Made by a program: the position numbers and the translations under genes
Assembly: GCA_964544145.1 (NCBI GenBank)
Contig: CAZJAT010000004.1
Location: 1-64,000 of the forward strand
Direction of reading: 5' to 3'
Origin: CAZJAT01 sp964544145
Lineage (GTDB): Bacteria > Hydrothermota > 32-111
DNA length: 64,000 nucleotides
In this document: piece after piece, positions 44,201 to 54,151 of the stretch
Numbering within the stretch: position 1 is the first letter of the stretch
Layout of the letters: each line of letters opens with the position of its first letter
Notes under the pieces: generated by a model
The model's input: the letters and a program-made list of their open reading frames with translations, nothing else
Database searches by the model: none
What the model was told of the DNA's origin: nothing

Positions 44201-45500
44201 AAACAGATTTATACTTCTATCTGTTATCAATGCTGTAATAATTACTATATCTCTAATATTGGGCAATTATTCATTACTGATTCTTGCAGTTTTCCTGTCA
44301 TGTGCAGCAATGTGGAATATCAGTAAAAACAATCACACTGTATTTTTCAGCATATTGCTTTTCTATGGTTTATTTTCAAGGATTATCAGTTATTATTTCC
44401 CTGCAGAATATAATCCAATATTCCTGTTCACAGCATTTTATCTGATACTGTATGGAGATCATATAATCAGCAGACTGATGAATCTGAGAAAAAAAACATG
44501 GGCAGGCATCATTGTTTACACATGTATTGCACTTTTCTACACAATATGCATAAACAAATCCTATATATTTACTCAAATGATATCTTTTAATATAATGATA
44601 CTACCTGTATTTGCAGTACTGCTTATAAGGGAAAACAGGGAATTGATAGACATTATTATATATTCAGCTCCATTAATCCTGATTTATTCAATATTTCAGT
44701 ATGGAGGCGCTTTTTTTCAGTCAGATGCAGTTTGGATTGCAGAAAATGCGTTAAAAACATATGATTCCATGAAAATTGCAGGTAATTTAAGGCCATTCTC
44801 TGTATTTTCGTCAGTAGAGGAATTTGGATTTTTTCTGATGATATTGGCTATACTGCCATCGTACAGGAAAAGCAGGTATACATTCTCTTTATCGGCAATT
44901 TCAGTTATTATGCTTTTTATATATTCAATAAGATTGCCTCTTATAATGATAATTGTATTTGCAGTGTATTATATGCTAAGAAAGAAATATTATCGTGCAG
45001 TTCTAATCTGTATAAGTGCTATGCTTCTGATAACTGTTATCCTGAATATAATCCCATTTAAGGAAAAACTGCATGTCAGCGAAACGGGACCCAAGGTTTT
45101 CATAACTCATTCATTAGAACCATTCAGGAATATCTTTTCATCATATTCGTTTAAAAAAAGAATTGAATATTTTTCCGAGAACTCTATCAATTTCATTAAA
45201 TATCCCTGGGGTATGGGTATTAACAATAATCCGAGAATTCTTGTTCACAATAAAAATATATATGACTCAGAAAGTGCATTTATGATGCTCATACTTTCCT
45301 GTGGAATACTGATGCTAATATTTATAATTGCAGTGTATGTAAATTTGATTAAAAAAGTTATTTTCGGAAGGATGAACTTTATACTGTATTTAACATTCCT
45401 TGGATTATTTATGCTTGTATTCTCTCATGTATTATCTTTTCATTTTATCAATTTGATTTATTATTATGCAATAATAAGGAGTATTGATGATAGGTATTGA
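44169..45500 (+). CDS. O-antigen polymerase/ligase-like membrane protein
   Basis: A 443-residue protein with about 11 or 12 hydrophobic segments and a long central periplasmic loop (about residues 290-355) containing a YSFKKRIEYF region, the layout of Wzy polymerases and WaaL ligases. Sequence conservation in this family is low, so the label rests on topology and on the flanking flippase and glycosyltransferases. Either polymerisation of a repeat unit or ligation to lipid A would fit. It overlaps the upstream GT2 gene by 32 bases. Confidence 0.7.
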   Translation: MKLNTFCLNNRNRFILLSVINAVIITISLILGNYSLLILAVFLSCAAMWNISKNNHTVFFSILLFYGLFSRIISYYFPAEYNPIFLFTAFYLILYGDHIISRLMNLRKKTWAGIIVYTCIALFYTICINKSYIFTQMISFNIMILPVFAVLLIRENRELIDIIIYSAPLILIYSIFQYGGAFFQSDAVWIAENALKTYDSMKIAGNLRPFSVFSSVEEFGFFLMILAILPSYRKSRYTFSLSAISVIMLFIYSIRLPLIMIIVFAVYYMLRKKYYRAVLICISAMLLITVILNIIPFKEKLHVSETGPKVFITHSLEPFRNIFSSYSFKKRIEYFSENSINFIKYPWGMGINNNPRILVHNKNIYDSESAFMMLILSCGILMLIFIIAVYVNLIKKVIFGRMNFILYLTFLGLFMLVFSHVLSFHFINLIYYYAIIRSIDDRY

Positions 45501-46746
45501 AATACGGGACAGACAGGATGAAAATGAACACAAGGCAATAACAATTACTGATGAGTATACAGCTAAATATCCCGAAAAATCATATATGCGTTACTCATTT
45601 CTCTGGGCAGCATTCAATACGCTTAATAACAGTGAATTTAGAGTCAGGAAAAGGGAATATAAAAAATTTATTTTCGCAAACAATATATCCGTTAATAAGC
45701 GTTATTTTATAAATTGGGGTATTGATAATAAGAAAATACTCAATCAGTTTGAAAGGGCCGGCTATTCGGCAATCAAAATTAAATTGACCCAGAGAGCATT
45801 CGGCTTAATGATTAAGAACACAATATATTATCCCATGCATAGAGGAAGATATAAAAGTTCTAATAATCAGGATGCCTCCATTGAAGAGAATTTTAATTCA
45901 ATTGAAGAGAATATGAAGTATGATGAAGTACATTTGAGGAACTCATTCAGAACACTGATGGAAGGCAAGAGACCCGAATTTATAATAGTCAATGAAGACA
46001 GAACAAAGTATGTAAGGTTATTGATTGAGACAGCAGGTGCTCTGGGTATAAAGGTTTTCACAGTTCAGCATGGTCTGACACCTATTGTAATGGACAATCA
46101 TATACCATTTGCCAATGAATCATTTGCTCCTTTGAATGGGGATTACATATGCTGCTGGGGAGAAAATTCTAAAAAATATCTTATAGATAATAATGTGCCG
46201 CAGGAAAAAATTATTATCACCGGAAATGCTGATGCGGACATTCATGTAAAGCAGACAGAATCATCACATAGGCGTATTCTCGTTATTGATCAGCAATATA
46301 TCGGCCAGGATGAGGAGATGATATATACATACAATAAGCTTCTCAAATGCCTGGATTCAAATGAAATTGACTATTATATATATATGAGAGGACAATATAA
46401 TTATGATTATTTAAAAAATGTCTGTAAACCGGGAAGCCTTATTAAATGGCAGAAGGGCATGATACATCATTATATGAATTTGGCTGACAAAGTAGTCGGA
46501 TTTTATTCAACAGCAGTTTTGGAATCACTGTTATCAGGTACTGATGCTGTTTCATTTGATGCTTTGCAGAGAGGAGATGTAATGGGATTTAAAGAATCGG
46601 GAATCCCTGTAGTATCAGATTGCAGAGAACTGGCAGACATATTAGCAAGCGGTCCATTGAAAAAAACATATCTTGATAATCATTTCAGTCAAATAAGCGA
46701 TTATGCAGCGAAGAATATTTTTGATGCAGTAATGGAACGGATATGA
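45487..46746 (+). CDS. Putative surface-polysaccharide transferase of the GT-B/CDP-glycerol-transferase type
   Basis: A protein of about 419 residues. The C-terminal two thirds show a GT-B-like pattern: KVFTVQHGLTPIV (about residue 196) with a conserved QHG, CCWGENSKKYLIDNN, IIITGNADAD and VVGFYSTAVLESLLSGTDAVSFD, the segment by which capsule and CDP-glycerol:glycerophosphotransferase-like enzymes bind their donor. The N-terminus (about 130 residues) is not recognised. ATG 45487 is chosen because AAGGAG lies five bases upstream; TTG 45484 is less likely. It overlaps the previous gene by 14 bases and the next by four. Role in surface glycan synthesis is inferred from the locus. Confidence 0.6.
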   Translation: MIGIEIRDRQDENEHKAITITDEYTAKYPEKSYMRYSFLWAAFNTLNNSEFRVRKREYKKFIFANNISVNKRYFINWGIDNKKILNQFERAGYSAIKIKLTQRAFGLMIKNTIYYPMHRGRYKSSNNQDASIEENFNSIEENMKYDEVHLRNSFRTLMEGKRPEFIIVNEDRTKYVRLLIETAGALGIKVFTVQHGLTPIVMDNHIPFANESFAPLNGDYICCWGENSKKYLIDNNVPQEKIIITGNADADIHVKQTESSHRRILVIDQQYIGQDEEMIYTYNKLLKCLDSNEIDYYIYMRGQYNYDYLKNVCKPGSLIKWQKGMIHHYMNLADKVVGFYSTAVLESLLSGTDAVSFDALQRGDVMGFKESGIPVVSDCRELADILASGPLKKTYLDNHFSQISDYAAKNIFDAVMERI

Positions 46747-47759
46747 ATATTATTTACCTAGATTTTGCTTTAAACAGAGGGGGCGCAGAGGTGTCCCTTG
46801 AGCATTTAATATCTGCATTAAATCCGTTTTACAGACAGGTGGTATATGCACCTACTGATACAAAATTAACAAGAGAATGTATTGATTTGGAGCATTTAGA
46901 GTGTAATAATAAAATATTCAATATAAAACGGTTTTCACCATTCTCTCTGTTTGCTGTGATTCAATTGATTGTAATTTCAAGAAGAATAGATAGAAAGGGC
47001 ATTATTGTATCTAATACATATAAAGCTCATATAACAGGTATGGCATTGAAATTATTGTTTAAAAGAAAATGGGTTCTTATTGAGAGGGATATTGCAGAAA
47101 ATAGGGCAGAAAAGATTATGAAGCGGATATTATATCATATAGCAGATAGAACGGTTTTTGTCTCAAATTTCTGCAGGTATACAAATGGCGGAAAGGGAAT
47201 TGTGATACACAATATAATTAAAATATGCAGAAATGATGAGAAAAAAAAGTATATATTATATGCGGGTGATTTTACAAGGGATAAGGGTTTTGACAGGATA
47301 ATTGATATAATGGATTCCCCGGTTCACCAGTCTGCGATGAAATTTGCCGTAATGGGCAAAGTACCCGAATACAGCAATGAGCATTTTGAAATACCGGGCC
47401 ATGTTGAACATATTGATTATAATTACAATCCATACAGCATTTTGAGAAAAACTGCAGCAATACTCATGCTTAACAGAAAGGCGGAAAGTTTTTCAAGGGT
47501 TACTGCTGAGGCAATGGCATGCGGGGCAATACCGATTGTGATTAAGGGTAATGGTATGGATGATTATGTGAAAAACGGAAAAAATGGGATTGTATTAGAT
47601 CTTTATGATAGAGAAAGCGTGTATTCTGAGATTGGCAAATTATTCAGTAATGAAAATATTAGAAAACGATTGTCTGCAAATGCAATTAATTCAATCAGTC
47701 ACTTTAATGAGAATAATGCTGTAATAAAGTGGAAAGAGATGTTTTCAGAAATGATCTGA
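46743..47759 (+). CDS. Glycosyltransferase, GT4 family
   Basis: A 338-residue GT-B enzyme. The N-terminal RGGAEVSLEHLISAL loop and the C-terminal YAGDFTRDKGFDRII, LNRKAESFSRVTAEAMACGAIPIV segment (with the ESFS...E donor-binding motif of retaining GT4 enzymes) identify the family. Slightly shorter than average (usually 350-380). It starts within the upstream stop codon (ATGA) and is the last gene of the polysaccharide locus; a strong hairpin follows. Sugar and linkage are unknown. Confidence 0.82.
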   Translation: MNIIYLDFALNRGGAEVSLEHLISALNPFYRQVVYAPTDTKLTRECIDLEHLECNNKIFNIKRFSPFSLFAVIQLIVISRRIDRKGIIVSNTYKAHITGMALKLLFKRKWVLIERDIAENRAEKIMKRILYHIADRTVFVSNFCRYTNGGKGIVIHNIIKICRNDEKKKYILYAGDFTRDKGFDRIIDIMDSPVHQSAMKFAVMGKVPEYSNEHFEIPGHVEHIDYNYNPYSILRKTAAILMLNRKAESFSRVTAEAMACGAIPIVIKGNGMDDYVKNGKNGIVLDLYDRESVYSEIGKLFSNENIRKRLSANAINSISHFNENNAVIKWKEMFSEMI

Positions 47760-47834
47760 ATACTCATATATTTCAAACAGAACAATATTCAAAATGATTA
47801 TTAGCAATATATAAAGTATTTGTGCTGATAGGGG

Positions 47835-47858
47835 CATACCCGCCATAAGGCGGGTATG
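47835..47858. terminator. Hairpin between convergent polysaccharide locus and ftsZ
   Basis: A perfect ten-base stem (CATACCCGCC / GGCGGGTATG) with a four-base loop, much richer in G+C than the surroundings. It lies about 75 bases beyond the last glycosyltransferase and 16 bases past the ftsZ stop on the other strand. There is no U-tract on either side, so it is a likely bidirectional transcript end or RNA stabiliser rather than a textbook terminator. Confidence 0.6.
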
Positions 47859-47873
47859 TTGGGGGAGTTTTAT

Positions 47874-49010
47874 TTAATCAATGGCTCTTCTGAGAAAAGC
47901 CGGTGTATCTAAATCAGATGATTTTGCTTTTGACCTCTTATAACCCATATCGGGATTATCATTATCAAATATAATATGTTCATCATTTTTTATACTATCG
48001 GTTTTTGCATTGAAAAGATCCAATGCCTCAGTATTCTCGAGAACCGGTTCTCTGTCTCGGTTAATGCCTGTTGCAACAAGTGTAATTTTGATTTCATCAT
48101 CAAGATTCTCATCAATTATGGCGCCAAAGATAACTTCTGTCTCTTCGCCTGTTCTTTCCCGGATAACCTCCATACTTTCATTGATATCGCTGATTGATAA
48201 ATTTGAAGGACCGGTTATTGTTGCGAGCATTGCAGATGCACCTTCGACTGAACTGTCTTCAAGAATAGGACAATCAAGAGCAATCTGAGCAGCGCTTGCG
48301 CCGCGTGATTCACCTTTAGCATATCCCATTCCAATAACTGCATCGCCTCTGAATGACATCACAGTCTGTACATCAGCGAAATCCCTGTTGATAAGACCGG
48401 GAGTAATGATGATATCTGAAATACCCTTTGCAGCTTTATAGAGTATATTGTCGGCTTCTTCAAATACCTTTGTTAATGGTGTGCTTCCTTCGCTTATCTC
48501 AACAAGCTTTTCATTGGGTATAATAAGTGTTGTATCAGCCATATCCTTAAGCAGATCAATACCTTCCTGAGCTTGTTTCATCCTTCTCTTACCCTCAAAA
48601 TGGAAGGGTTTGGTTATGATCGCAACTGTAAGAATACCGAGTTCTTTTGCAACTTCAGCAATAACCGGTGAAGCACCGGTTCCTGTACCGCCGCCCATTC
48701 CTGCTGTTATAAAAAGCATATCAGTACCTTCAAGATATTCCTTTATCTCATCCTTGCTTTCTTCTGCTGATTTTTTACCCTTATCAGGATTTCCTCCAAC
48801 CCCTAATCCGCTTGCAACGGATTTTCCTAATTGAATTCTCTGGCTTGCTTTTGATACTGACAGAATTTGCAGATCAGTATTTGCAGCAACAAAATCGACT
48901 CCTTTAAAACCATAAGATATCATTCTGTTGACTGCATTGCCGCCTGCTCCGCCGACGCCGATTATCTTGATCCTTGCAGGCTGTATCGCATCTTTTACTG
49001 GAATAAACAT
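47874..49010 (-). CDS. ftsZ: Cell division protein FtsZ
   Basis: The tubulin-like GTPase that forms the division ring. The 378-residue protein has GGAGGNAVNRM near residue 20, NTD at 44-46, the tubulin signature GGGTGTG (106-112), the catalytic-loop region around NRDFADVQTVM and the conserved C-terminal tail ending DTPAFLRRAID, which binds FtsA and other partners. Length is normal. The strong AAGGGGGA site lies just upstream of ATG 49010, 13 bases after ftsA. It is the last gene of the dcw cluster and probably also has extra mRNA from internal promoters, though none was clearly seen. Confidence 0.98.
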   Translation of the reverse strand: MFIPVKDAIQPARIKIIGVGGAGGNAVNRMISYGFKGVDFVAANTDLQILSVSKASQRIQLGKSVASGLGVGGNPDKGKKSAEESKDEIKEYLEGTDMLFITAGMGGGTGTGASPVIAEVAKELGILTVAIITKPFHFEGKRRMKQAQEGIDLLKDMADTTLIIPNEKLVEISEGSTPLTKVFEEADNILYKAAKGISDIIITPGLINRDFADVQTVMSFRGDAVIGMGYAKGESRGASAAQIALDCPILEDSSVEGASAMLATITGPSNLSISDINESMEVIRERTGEETEVIFGAIIDENLDDEIKITLVATGINRDREPVLENTEALDLFNAKTDSIKNDEHIIFDNDNPDMGYKRSKAKSSDLDTPAFLRRAID

Positions 49011-49023
49011 TTGTCTCCCCCTT

Positions 49024-50247
49024 TTATAAATTAAATAAATCTTTTATTGATTTCATCATTTTACCGAATGTATCTCGTGCATTTGTATTATTTGCTTTCT
49101 GCATTATTCTCGGTTTTTTCATCATATCATGTACATAAACAACCATACCTGTAGCAACTGCAAATGAAGGATCATAGATATTGTCGGCAAGACCTGACAA
49201 TTTTCTGGGATATCCTATCTTGACAGGTATATCGAGATGTTTCTCAGATAATTCTCTCAATCCCTTCAATGATGCAGTACCGCCTGTGAGTACAATGCCT
49301 GTATTGAGTTTATCATAGAGCATTGATTTATGCAGGCTGTCTTTAATCAAGTCCAGCATTTCCAGAACACGCGGCTGCACTATGTCTATAATTTGATCCA
49401 TAGTAACCTTTCTGTCTTCTCTGTCATGTATGCCGGGAATAATTATCTCACCTGATGTATCATTAAAATCCTTTATGCAGTTTGCATATTCGGTTTTGAT
49501 CCTTTCAGCATCTTCTTTGGGTGTTCTCAAACCGATTGATAAATCCTGAGTAATATTGTCTCCTCCGATTTTTATTGTATCAACATAACGCAGAGAATCA
49601 TTATAAAAAACAGATACCTTAATTGTTCCTCCTCCGATATCTACCAATGCAACACCCAATTCCTTTTCTTCAGAATCAAGGACCGAATTATATGCAGCAA
49701 CATGCTGTACAATAAAATCTTCATAATTATAACCTGCCCTGTCAATTGCGCTGCTGAAGTTCTGAATGGTAATATTGGGAACAGCAATAATGAGTGTTTC
49801 TGTTTGCAGTTTATTGCCTGTTAGGCCGACAGGATTCTTAATGTCAGGCTGCTCATCAACAGTATATGATACAGGCAGTATGTGAAGTATATTGTCATCC
49901 ATATTTGTTGATGTCTTTGTCTGCTCAATAACCCTCAGCACATCATTATGAGAGATTCCGCCCGAATTTGAAATAACTACCATACCTGTCGCTGTAAAAC
50001 CAAGCACATTTTCTCCCCCAATGCTGGCATAGAGAGGAAGATTCTTCACCCCTGCCATCAACTCTGCTTCGGCAACAGATCGTTTAACAGCTGATATTGT
50101 AGTATCAATATCCACAATATTGCTCTTCCTGAGTCCTGTATTTTTAACTCTGGAAAAACCGATTATATTAAGCTGGCCATTTTCTTCTTCCTTAGCTATT
50201 AATGTTTTGATAGTGCTTGTTCCAATATCAATAACAGCAATTGTCAT
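49024..50247 (-). CDS. ftsA: Cell division protein FtsA
   Basis: An actin-fold ATPase that links FtsZ to the membrane. The 407-residue sequence has the phosphate-1 motif VIDIGTSTIK, the SHS2/1C region, the phosphate-2 motif VDIGGGTIKVSV and the adenosine motif VLTGGTASLKG. A C-terminal amphipathic segment (FGKMMKSIKDLFNL) is the usual membrane-targeting sequence. ATG 50247 is preferred to the longer ATG 50274, because AAGGAAGG precedes it and the protein then begins MTIAVIDIG. ftsZ follows after 13 bases. Confidence 0.95.
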   Translation of the reverse strand: MTIAVIDIGTSTIKTLIAKEEENGQLNIIGFSRVKNTGLRKSNIVDIDTTISAVKRSVAEAELMAGVKNLPLYASIGGENVLGFTATGMVVISNSGGISHNDVLRVIEQTKTSTNMDDNILHILPVSYTVDEQPDIKNPVGLTGNKLQTETLIIAVPNITIQNFSSAIDRAGYNYEDFIVQHVAAYNSVLDSEEKELGVALVDIGGGTIKVSVFYNDSLRYVDTIKIGGDNITQDLSIGLRTPKEDAERIKTEYANCIKDFNDTSGEIIIPGIHDREDRKVTMDQIIDIVQPRVLEMLDLIKDSLHKSMLYDKLNTGIVLTGGTASLKGLRELSEKHLDIPVKIGYPRKLSGLADNIYDPSFAVATGMVVYVHDMMKKPRIMQKANNTNARDTFGKMMKSIKDLFNL

Positions 50248-50260
50248 AACACCTTCCTTG

Positions 50261-50989
50261 TTATTTTTTAACAAATATCGAATTTCTAAATCTTACATCA
50301 ACATATTTAAAATCACCTTCCAGCTGATCTATAGGAGGTAAAATATTACCCGGTTTCAGTATAATTGTGATTCCATTATATGTATAAACTGTATATTTAT
50401 TCTTTTTAAAATTGATTTTTTTAATACTTGATTTCTGGTTGATCAAACTATTGAAAATAGTTGCAAAACCCGGGATATCAAATGCTGTTTTATAATTATT
50501 ATTATCAGTATACATATGTATAATACTAGCATCGCTCTTTATGGGTTTCATGGAAAAATCCTGATAGACAGTATATTTATCATTCACTGAGATAACCGGT
50601 ATTTTCTTATATAGAATTATTTTAATATTTGACGGGTATTCCCTGATAACAGAACGCAGTCCATAATGTGAATACTCTGCTGCAATGATACTGTCAATAA
50701 CCCTTTCTTTTACAGAGAGGATATGTGTGCCCAGGAAACAGTCAAATATATTGAATGGAACAATATCAGGATTATTTGATATTACAACTGTGACATTTGA
50801 TACCTTGAACATACTGCTTGATCTGACAAAGATAACCGCACTGATAACAATAAATACAGTTATGGCTGATATTACACAGAAACGGATAAATACCTCATTC
50901 AGTTTTTTTCTCATTTTTTTCTTACTTTTTTTGCTGTGTCTCTGCTGCCTGTAGAGTATTTCAGTATGATTTGAATTATAGTATTTCAA
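50261..50989 (-). CDS. ftsQ: Cell division protein FtsQ/DivIB-like
   Basis: A bitopic inner-membrane protein of about 242 residues: a basic cytoplasmic start (RQQRHSKKSKKKMRKK), one transmembrane helix (roughly 38-59) and a periplasmic POTRA-type domain beginning FKVSNVTVV, followed by the FtsQ beta domain (LPPIDQLEGDFKYVDVRF near the C-terminus is characteristic). The start is probably TTG 50989, seven bases after GGAG; the longer frame from ATG 51076 would sit almost entirely inside murB. It overlaps murB by 14 bases. Position between murB and ftsA matches FtsQ in most dcw clusters. Confidence 0.82.
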   Translation of the reverse strand: MKYYNSNHTEILYRQQRHSKKSKKKMRKKLNEVFIRFCVISAITVFIVISAVIFVRSSSMFKVSNVTVVISNNPDIVPFNIFDCFLGTHILSVKERVIDSIIAAEYSHYGLRSVIREYPSNIKIILYKKIPVISVNDKYTVYQDFSMKPIKSDASIIHMYTDNNNYKTAFDIPGFATIFNSLINQKSSIKKINFKKNKYTVYTYNGITIILKPGNILPPIDQLEGDFKYVDVRFRNSIFVKK

Positions 50990-51788
50990 TTTCTTTCTCC
51001 AGAGTAATTCCAAATGTATTGAAAACTGTTTTCTCAATTTTATCTGTAAGTTCAAGAAAATCACTATATCTTCCATTGCCTTTATTTATTATAAAATTTG
51101 TATGTTTCTCTGATATACATATATCATTGATACAGAAACCGCGCATATGAACTTTGTCTATCAATTCCCAAGCATTATAATCCTTATTCTTATAGACAGA
51201 ACCGAGAGACCTCTCATTCATCGGCTGGATTTTATTACGGGTTTTCATTATAGAGTCAATGTTTTTTCTTATAGAATGTTTGTCTATATTTTTCAGTAAT
51301 AAAACACAGGATATTAAAATACTGTTAATGGAAGATTTTCTATATGAGAAATCAATATCATTTCTTTTAAGGATTCCATCTGATGCATGCACCTCATATA
51401 TGAAATCTGATAGATTGATATTACCAGCTCCTGCATTCATTTTAATCATTCCTCCGATTGAGCCGGGGATTGGGAATAGCTGTTCAAGACCGCCTATATT
51501 TATTTCAGCCAGTTTGTTTATAGCAGATTTGATTGTCATTTCACAGGGAATGCTTACAAGGGGACCGCTGGGGTCAATGATCTCTATTGTATTAGCTGTT
51601 TGAATCCTTGCTAAATTCAAATTACGGGCATTTTCTGTAAATAGTATATTGGATGCATTGCCTATTACCTTAATATTATCGGCATAATTCATATCATCTG
51701 TATTTTCCATTATTGTCATTCTGTCTATTACCGGCCCGATACCAATATATGATATGGAAGCCAGGTCAAAATTTTCAATGATTTGCAT
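50976..51788 (-). CDS. murB: UDP-N-acetylenolpyruvoylglucosamine reductase
   Basis: The FAD-dependent NADPH reductase that finishes UDP-MurNAc. At 270 residues it is on the short side (usually about 300). FAD-binding elements are VIGNASNILFTE and the PIPGSIGGMIKMNAGAG loop. The catalytic serine lies in RSLGSVYKN, matching the SxGSxFKNP pattern, and SEKHTNFIIN is the C-terminal conserved block. The N-terminal TTfriGG element is degenerate (SYIGIGPV). It overlaps murC by 14 bases and ftsQ by 14 bases; a GAGG site lies upstream of ATG 51788. Confidence 0.9.
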   Translation of the reverse strand: MQIIENFDLASISYIGIGPVIDRMTIMENTDDMNYADNIKVIGNASNILFTENARNLNLARIQTANTIEIIDPSGPLVSIPCEMTIKSAINKLAEINIGGLEQLFPIPGSIGGMIKMNAGAGNINLSDFIYEVHASDGILKRNDIDFSYRKSSINSILISCVLLLKNIDKHSIRKNIDSIMKTRNKIQPMNERSLGSVYKNKDYNAWELIDKVHMRGFCINDICISEKHTNFIINKGNGRYSDFLELTDKIEKTVFNTFGITLEKEIEIL

Positions 51789-53163
51789 TATTCATTTCCT
51801 CAGCAAACTGCTTGCTTATACTATTAATGTCTCCTGCGCCAATGAAGAGAAAAACAGTATTGTCTTCAGCAATGCCTGTCAGATATGCTGATATTTTGTT
51901 TTTGTCTTCTATATATGCAATATTATGATAATCCTTACTTTTTATACTGTTATAGAGTAAAGCACCGTTTACACCTTCAATGGGTTTTTCCCTTGCCGGA
52001 TATATATCGGTTATAACAATATGATCGGATAGTATAAGGGATTCGGCAAATTGATCAAGGAATTGCAGCGTGCGTGAAAACAAATGTGGCTGGAATACTG
52101 AAATGATTCTGAATTTTCCGAAATTATGAGCTGATTTAATCACTGTAAGTATTTCAGCCGGATGATGAGCATAATCATCTATAATGTAAATATTCTTGGC
52201 CTTATCTGCATATACTATGTCAAAACGTCTCTCAACTCCGTCAAATTGCTTAATACCTCTCTTTATCATATCAAAATCCAATCCGATCTCCATTGCCGTA
52301 CATATTGCACCCAGAGAATTGATTACATTATGCTGTCCGGGTACATTCAGTTCAATCTTGCCCAAAGGCATATCATTACATATAAAATCGTATTTTGAAG
52401 ACATAGGCATAAGGTCAACATTGATTGCCCTGATATTATTATTAGGATTGAAACCGAAATACAGTATTCTTCTGTCTATATGTTCAACAGCATTTTTAGT
52501 ATTATCATCATCACCATTGGCAATAATTGTGCCGTCAAAAGGAACGGATGAAGTGAATTGCCTGAAATGCTCAATGATCTCATTTATATCTGAATAATTG
52601 TCCATGTGATCTTCATCTATGTTTGTAACAAGTATTATATTCGGATATAAACGCAGGAATGATTTATCACTCTCATCTGCTTCGGTGATAAGAAATTTTC
52701 CCTTACCTAATTTTGCATTATTATTATCCATTGATTTTACTATTCCGCCCACTATCATTGTAGGGTCCAGACCGGCAGAATGAAGGATCTTCGCAACCAT
52801 TGATGTAGTGGTTGTTTTCCCGTGTGTACCTGAAACAGCAATGGAGTATTTAAGCCTCATTAGCTCTGCCAGCATTTCAGCTCTTGGTATTACAGGTATT
52901 TTCAGTGATTTTGCTTCGGTCATTTCTATGTTATCTTCCTTAACAGCTGACGAATAAACAACTATATCTGCATCATTAATATTTTCGCGCCTGTGGCCTA
53001 TATTGATATTGATACCCATTTCATTGAGATTATCAATTATCTTTGAACCCTTCATATCAGAACCCGATATCATATAGCCCATACCTCTCATAATGGCTGC
53101 AATAGAGCTCATTCCAATGCCGCCTATTCCAATAAAATGAATATGTCTTATATTTTTAAACAT
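51775..53163 (-). CDS. murC: UDP-N-acetylmuramate--L-alanine ligase
   Basis: The ATP-dependent ligase that adds the first amino acid of the stem peptide. The 462-residue protein has an N-terminal Rossmann domain (HFIGIGGIGMSSIA), the Mur-ligase P-loop SGTHGKTTTT (109-117), ITEADESDKSFL and the HPAEI block of the C-terminal domain. Length and order are standard. It overlaps murG by eight bases. The ribosome binding site is weak (GAGA), consistent with translational coupling. Confidence 0.97.
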   Translation of the reverse strand: MFKNIRHIHFIGIGGIGMSSIAAIMRGMGYMISGSDMKGSKIIDNLNEMGININIGHRRENINDADIVVYSSAVKEDNIEMTEAKSLKIPVIPRAEMLAELMRLKYSIAVSGTHGKTTTTSMVAKILHSAGLDPTMIVGGIVKSMDNNNAKLGKGKFLITEADESDKSFLRLYPNIILVTNIDEDHMDNYSDINEIIEHFRQFTSSVPFDGTIIANGDDDNTKNAVEHIDRRILYFGFNPNNNIRAINVDLMPMSSKYDFICNDMPLGKIELNVPGQHNVINSLGAICTAMEIGLDFDMIKRGIKQFDGVERRFDIVYADKAKNIYIIDDYAHHPAEILTVIKSAHNFGKFRIISVFQPHLFSRTLQFLDQFAESLILSDHIVITDIYPAREKPIEGVNGALLYNSIKSKDYHNIAYIEDKNKISAYLTGIAEDNTVFLFIGAGDINSISKQFAEEMNNANH

Positions 53164-54151
53164 AATGCAGTGTCTCTTTTATGATTTTATCAGTATTCTC
53201 TATAATCATAGTATCACTTTTATTATTAATATATTTCTCAATCAGAGAGATGATTCTTTCCTTGCTGAGACTGTTTTCATTCAGTGATGTTATATTGTGA
53301 GTTTTTTTCACATAATAATCTATATTCTTCTGCTGATGATTATCGGCAGCACTGGGTAATGGTATGAATATTGCAGGTTTTCCTGAATTGTAAATTTCAG
53401 CCAGGGACATAGCTCCTGCTCGGGATATAATAATATCAGCCTGATAATACAGTGAGCCCATATCTTCGGTGAAGGGAATCATTCTTACATATTCATTTTC
53501 CGTGACTTCATTCTTCAGCTTTGAACCGACAATTAAAATATTATATTTATCAATATCATTTAGAATTTCATAAATATGCTTAAACATATTAAATGCTCCT
53601 TGAGATCCACCGCAAATTAGTATTACAGGCCTTGTGTTATTAAAGATGAGCTTGCCATTACTGTGAGGTTCTGCATGTGAGCCTATAAAATGCCCTGTGA
53701 AAACATTTCTGTTTTTATTTATACCCCTGTATGGGACATCAAATCCTGTGAAAATATATTTTGCAGCAAGTGAAAAGAATCTGATATTTTTACCTGCAAT
53801 AATATCCTGTTCCATCAGTATAATAGGTCTTGCCGTTATAAATGCGGCTAAACCTGCAGAGAATGACATATAAGAGCCCATAAGGAATACAGTGTCTATT
53901 CGGTTTCGCAAAATATATGCAATTACAATGAAAACAGAGAGGAAAATATTTAATACATCATTAAAGGATCCATACCCCTTATACTTAAGAATAAGCGGTT
54001 TGATATCTCTGCTTTCATATATTCTCTTTTCAATGTCTCTATTTCCGCAGACAAAGAATATACTGCTATTACTGAATATTTTACTCAGCTCCAAAGCAGG
54101 TATTATATGGCCTCCTGTGCCTCCGGCGGCAATTAGAATATTCTCATGCAT
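53156..54151 (-). CDS. murG: UDP-N-acetylglucosamine--lipid I N-acetylglucosaminyltransferase
   Basis: The peripheral GT-B (family GT28) enzyme that converts lipid I to lipid II on the cytoplasmic side of the membrane. It has the N-terminal AAGGTGGHIIPALEL loop, the middle ICGGSQGA motif and the C-terminal SRAGAMSLAEIYNSGKPAIFIPLPSAADNHQQKN donor-binding stretch. Length is about 331 residues from ATG 54151, slightly below the 350-360 typical of the family. ATG 54163 is a possible alternative start. It overlaps ftsW by eight bases. Confidence 0.95.
   Translation of the reverse strand: MHENILIAAGGTGGHIIPALELSKIFSNSSIFFVCGNRDIEKRIYESRDIKPLILKYKGYGSFNDVLNIFLSVFIVIAYILRNRIDTVFLMGSYMSFSAGLAAFITARPIILMEQDIIAGKNIRFFSLAAKYIFTGFDVPYRGINKNRNVFTGHFIGSHAEPHSNGKLIFNNTRPVILICGGSQGAFNMFKHIYEILNDIDKYNILIVGSKLKNEVTENEYVRMIPFTEDMGSLYYQADIIISRAGAMSLAEIYNSGKPAIFIPLPSAADNHQQKNIDYYVKKTHNITSLNENSLSKERIISLIEKYINNKSDTMIIENTDKIIKETLHYV

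Noticed and set aside
50261..51076. Longer ftsQ starting at 51076
   Set aside because: The extension lies inside murB; TTG 50989 has a GGAG at proper distance.
51259..51603. Plus-strand frame opposite murB
   Set aside because: Shadow of a strongly supported gene; no ribosome binding site or recognisable domain.
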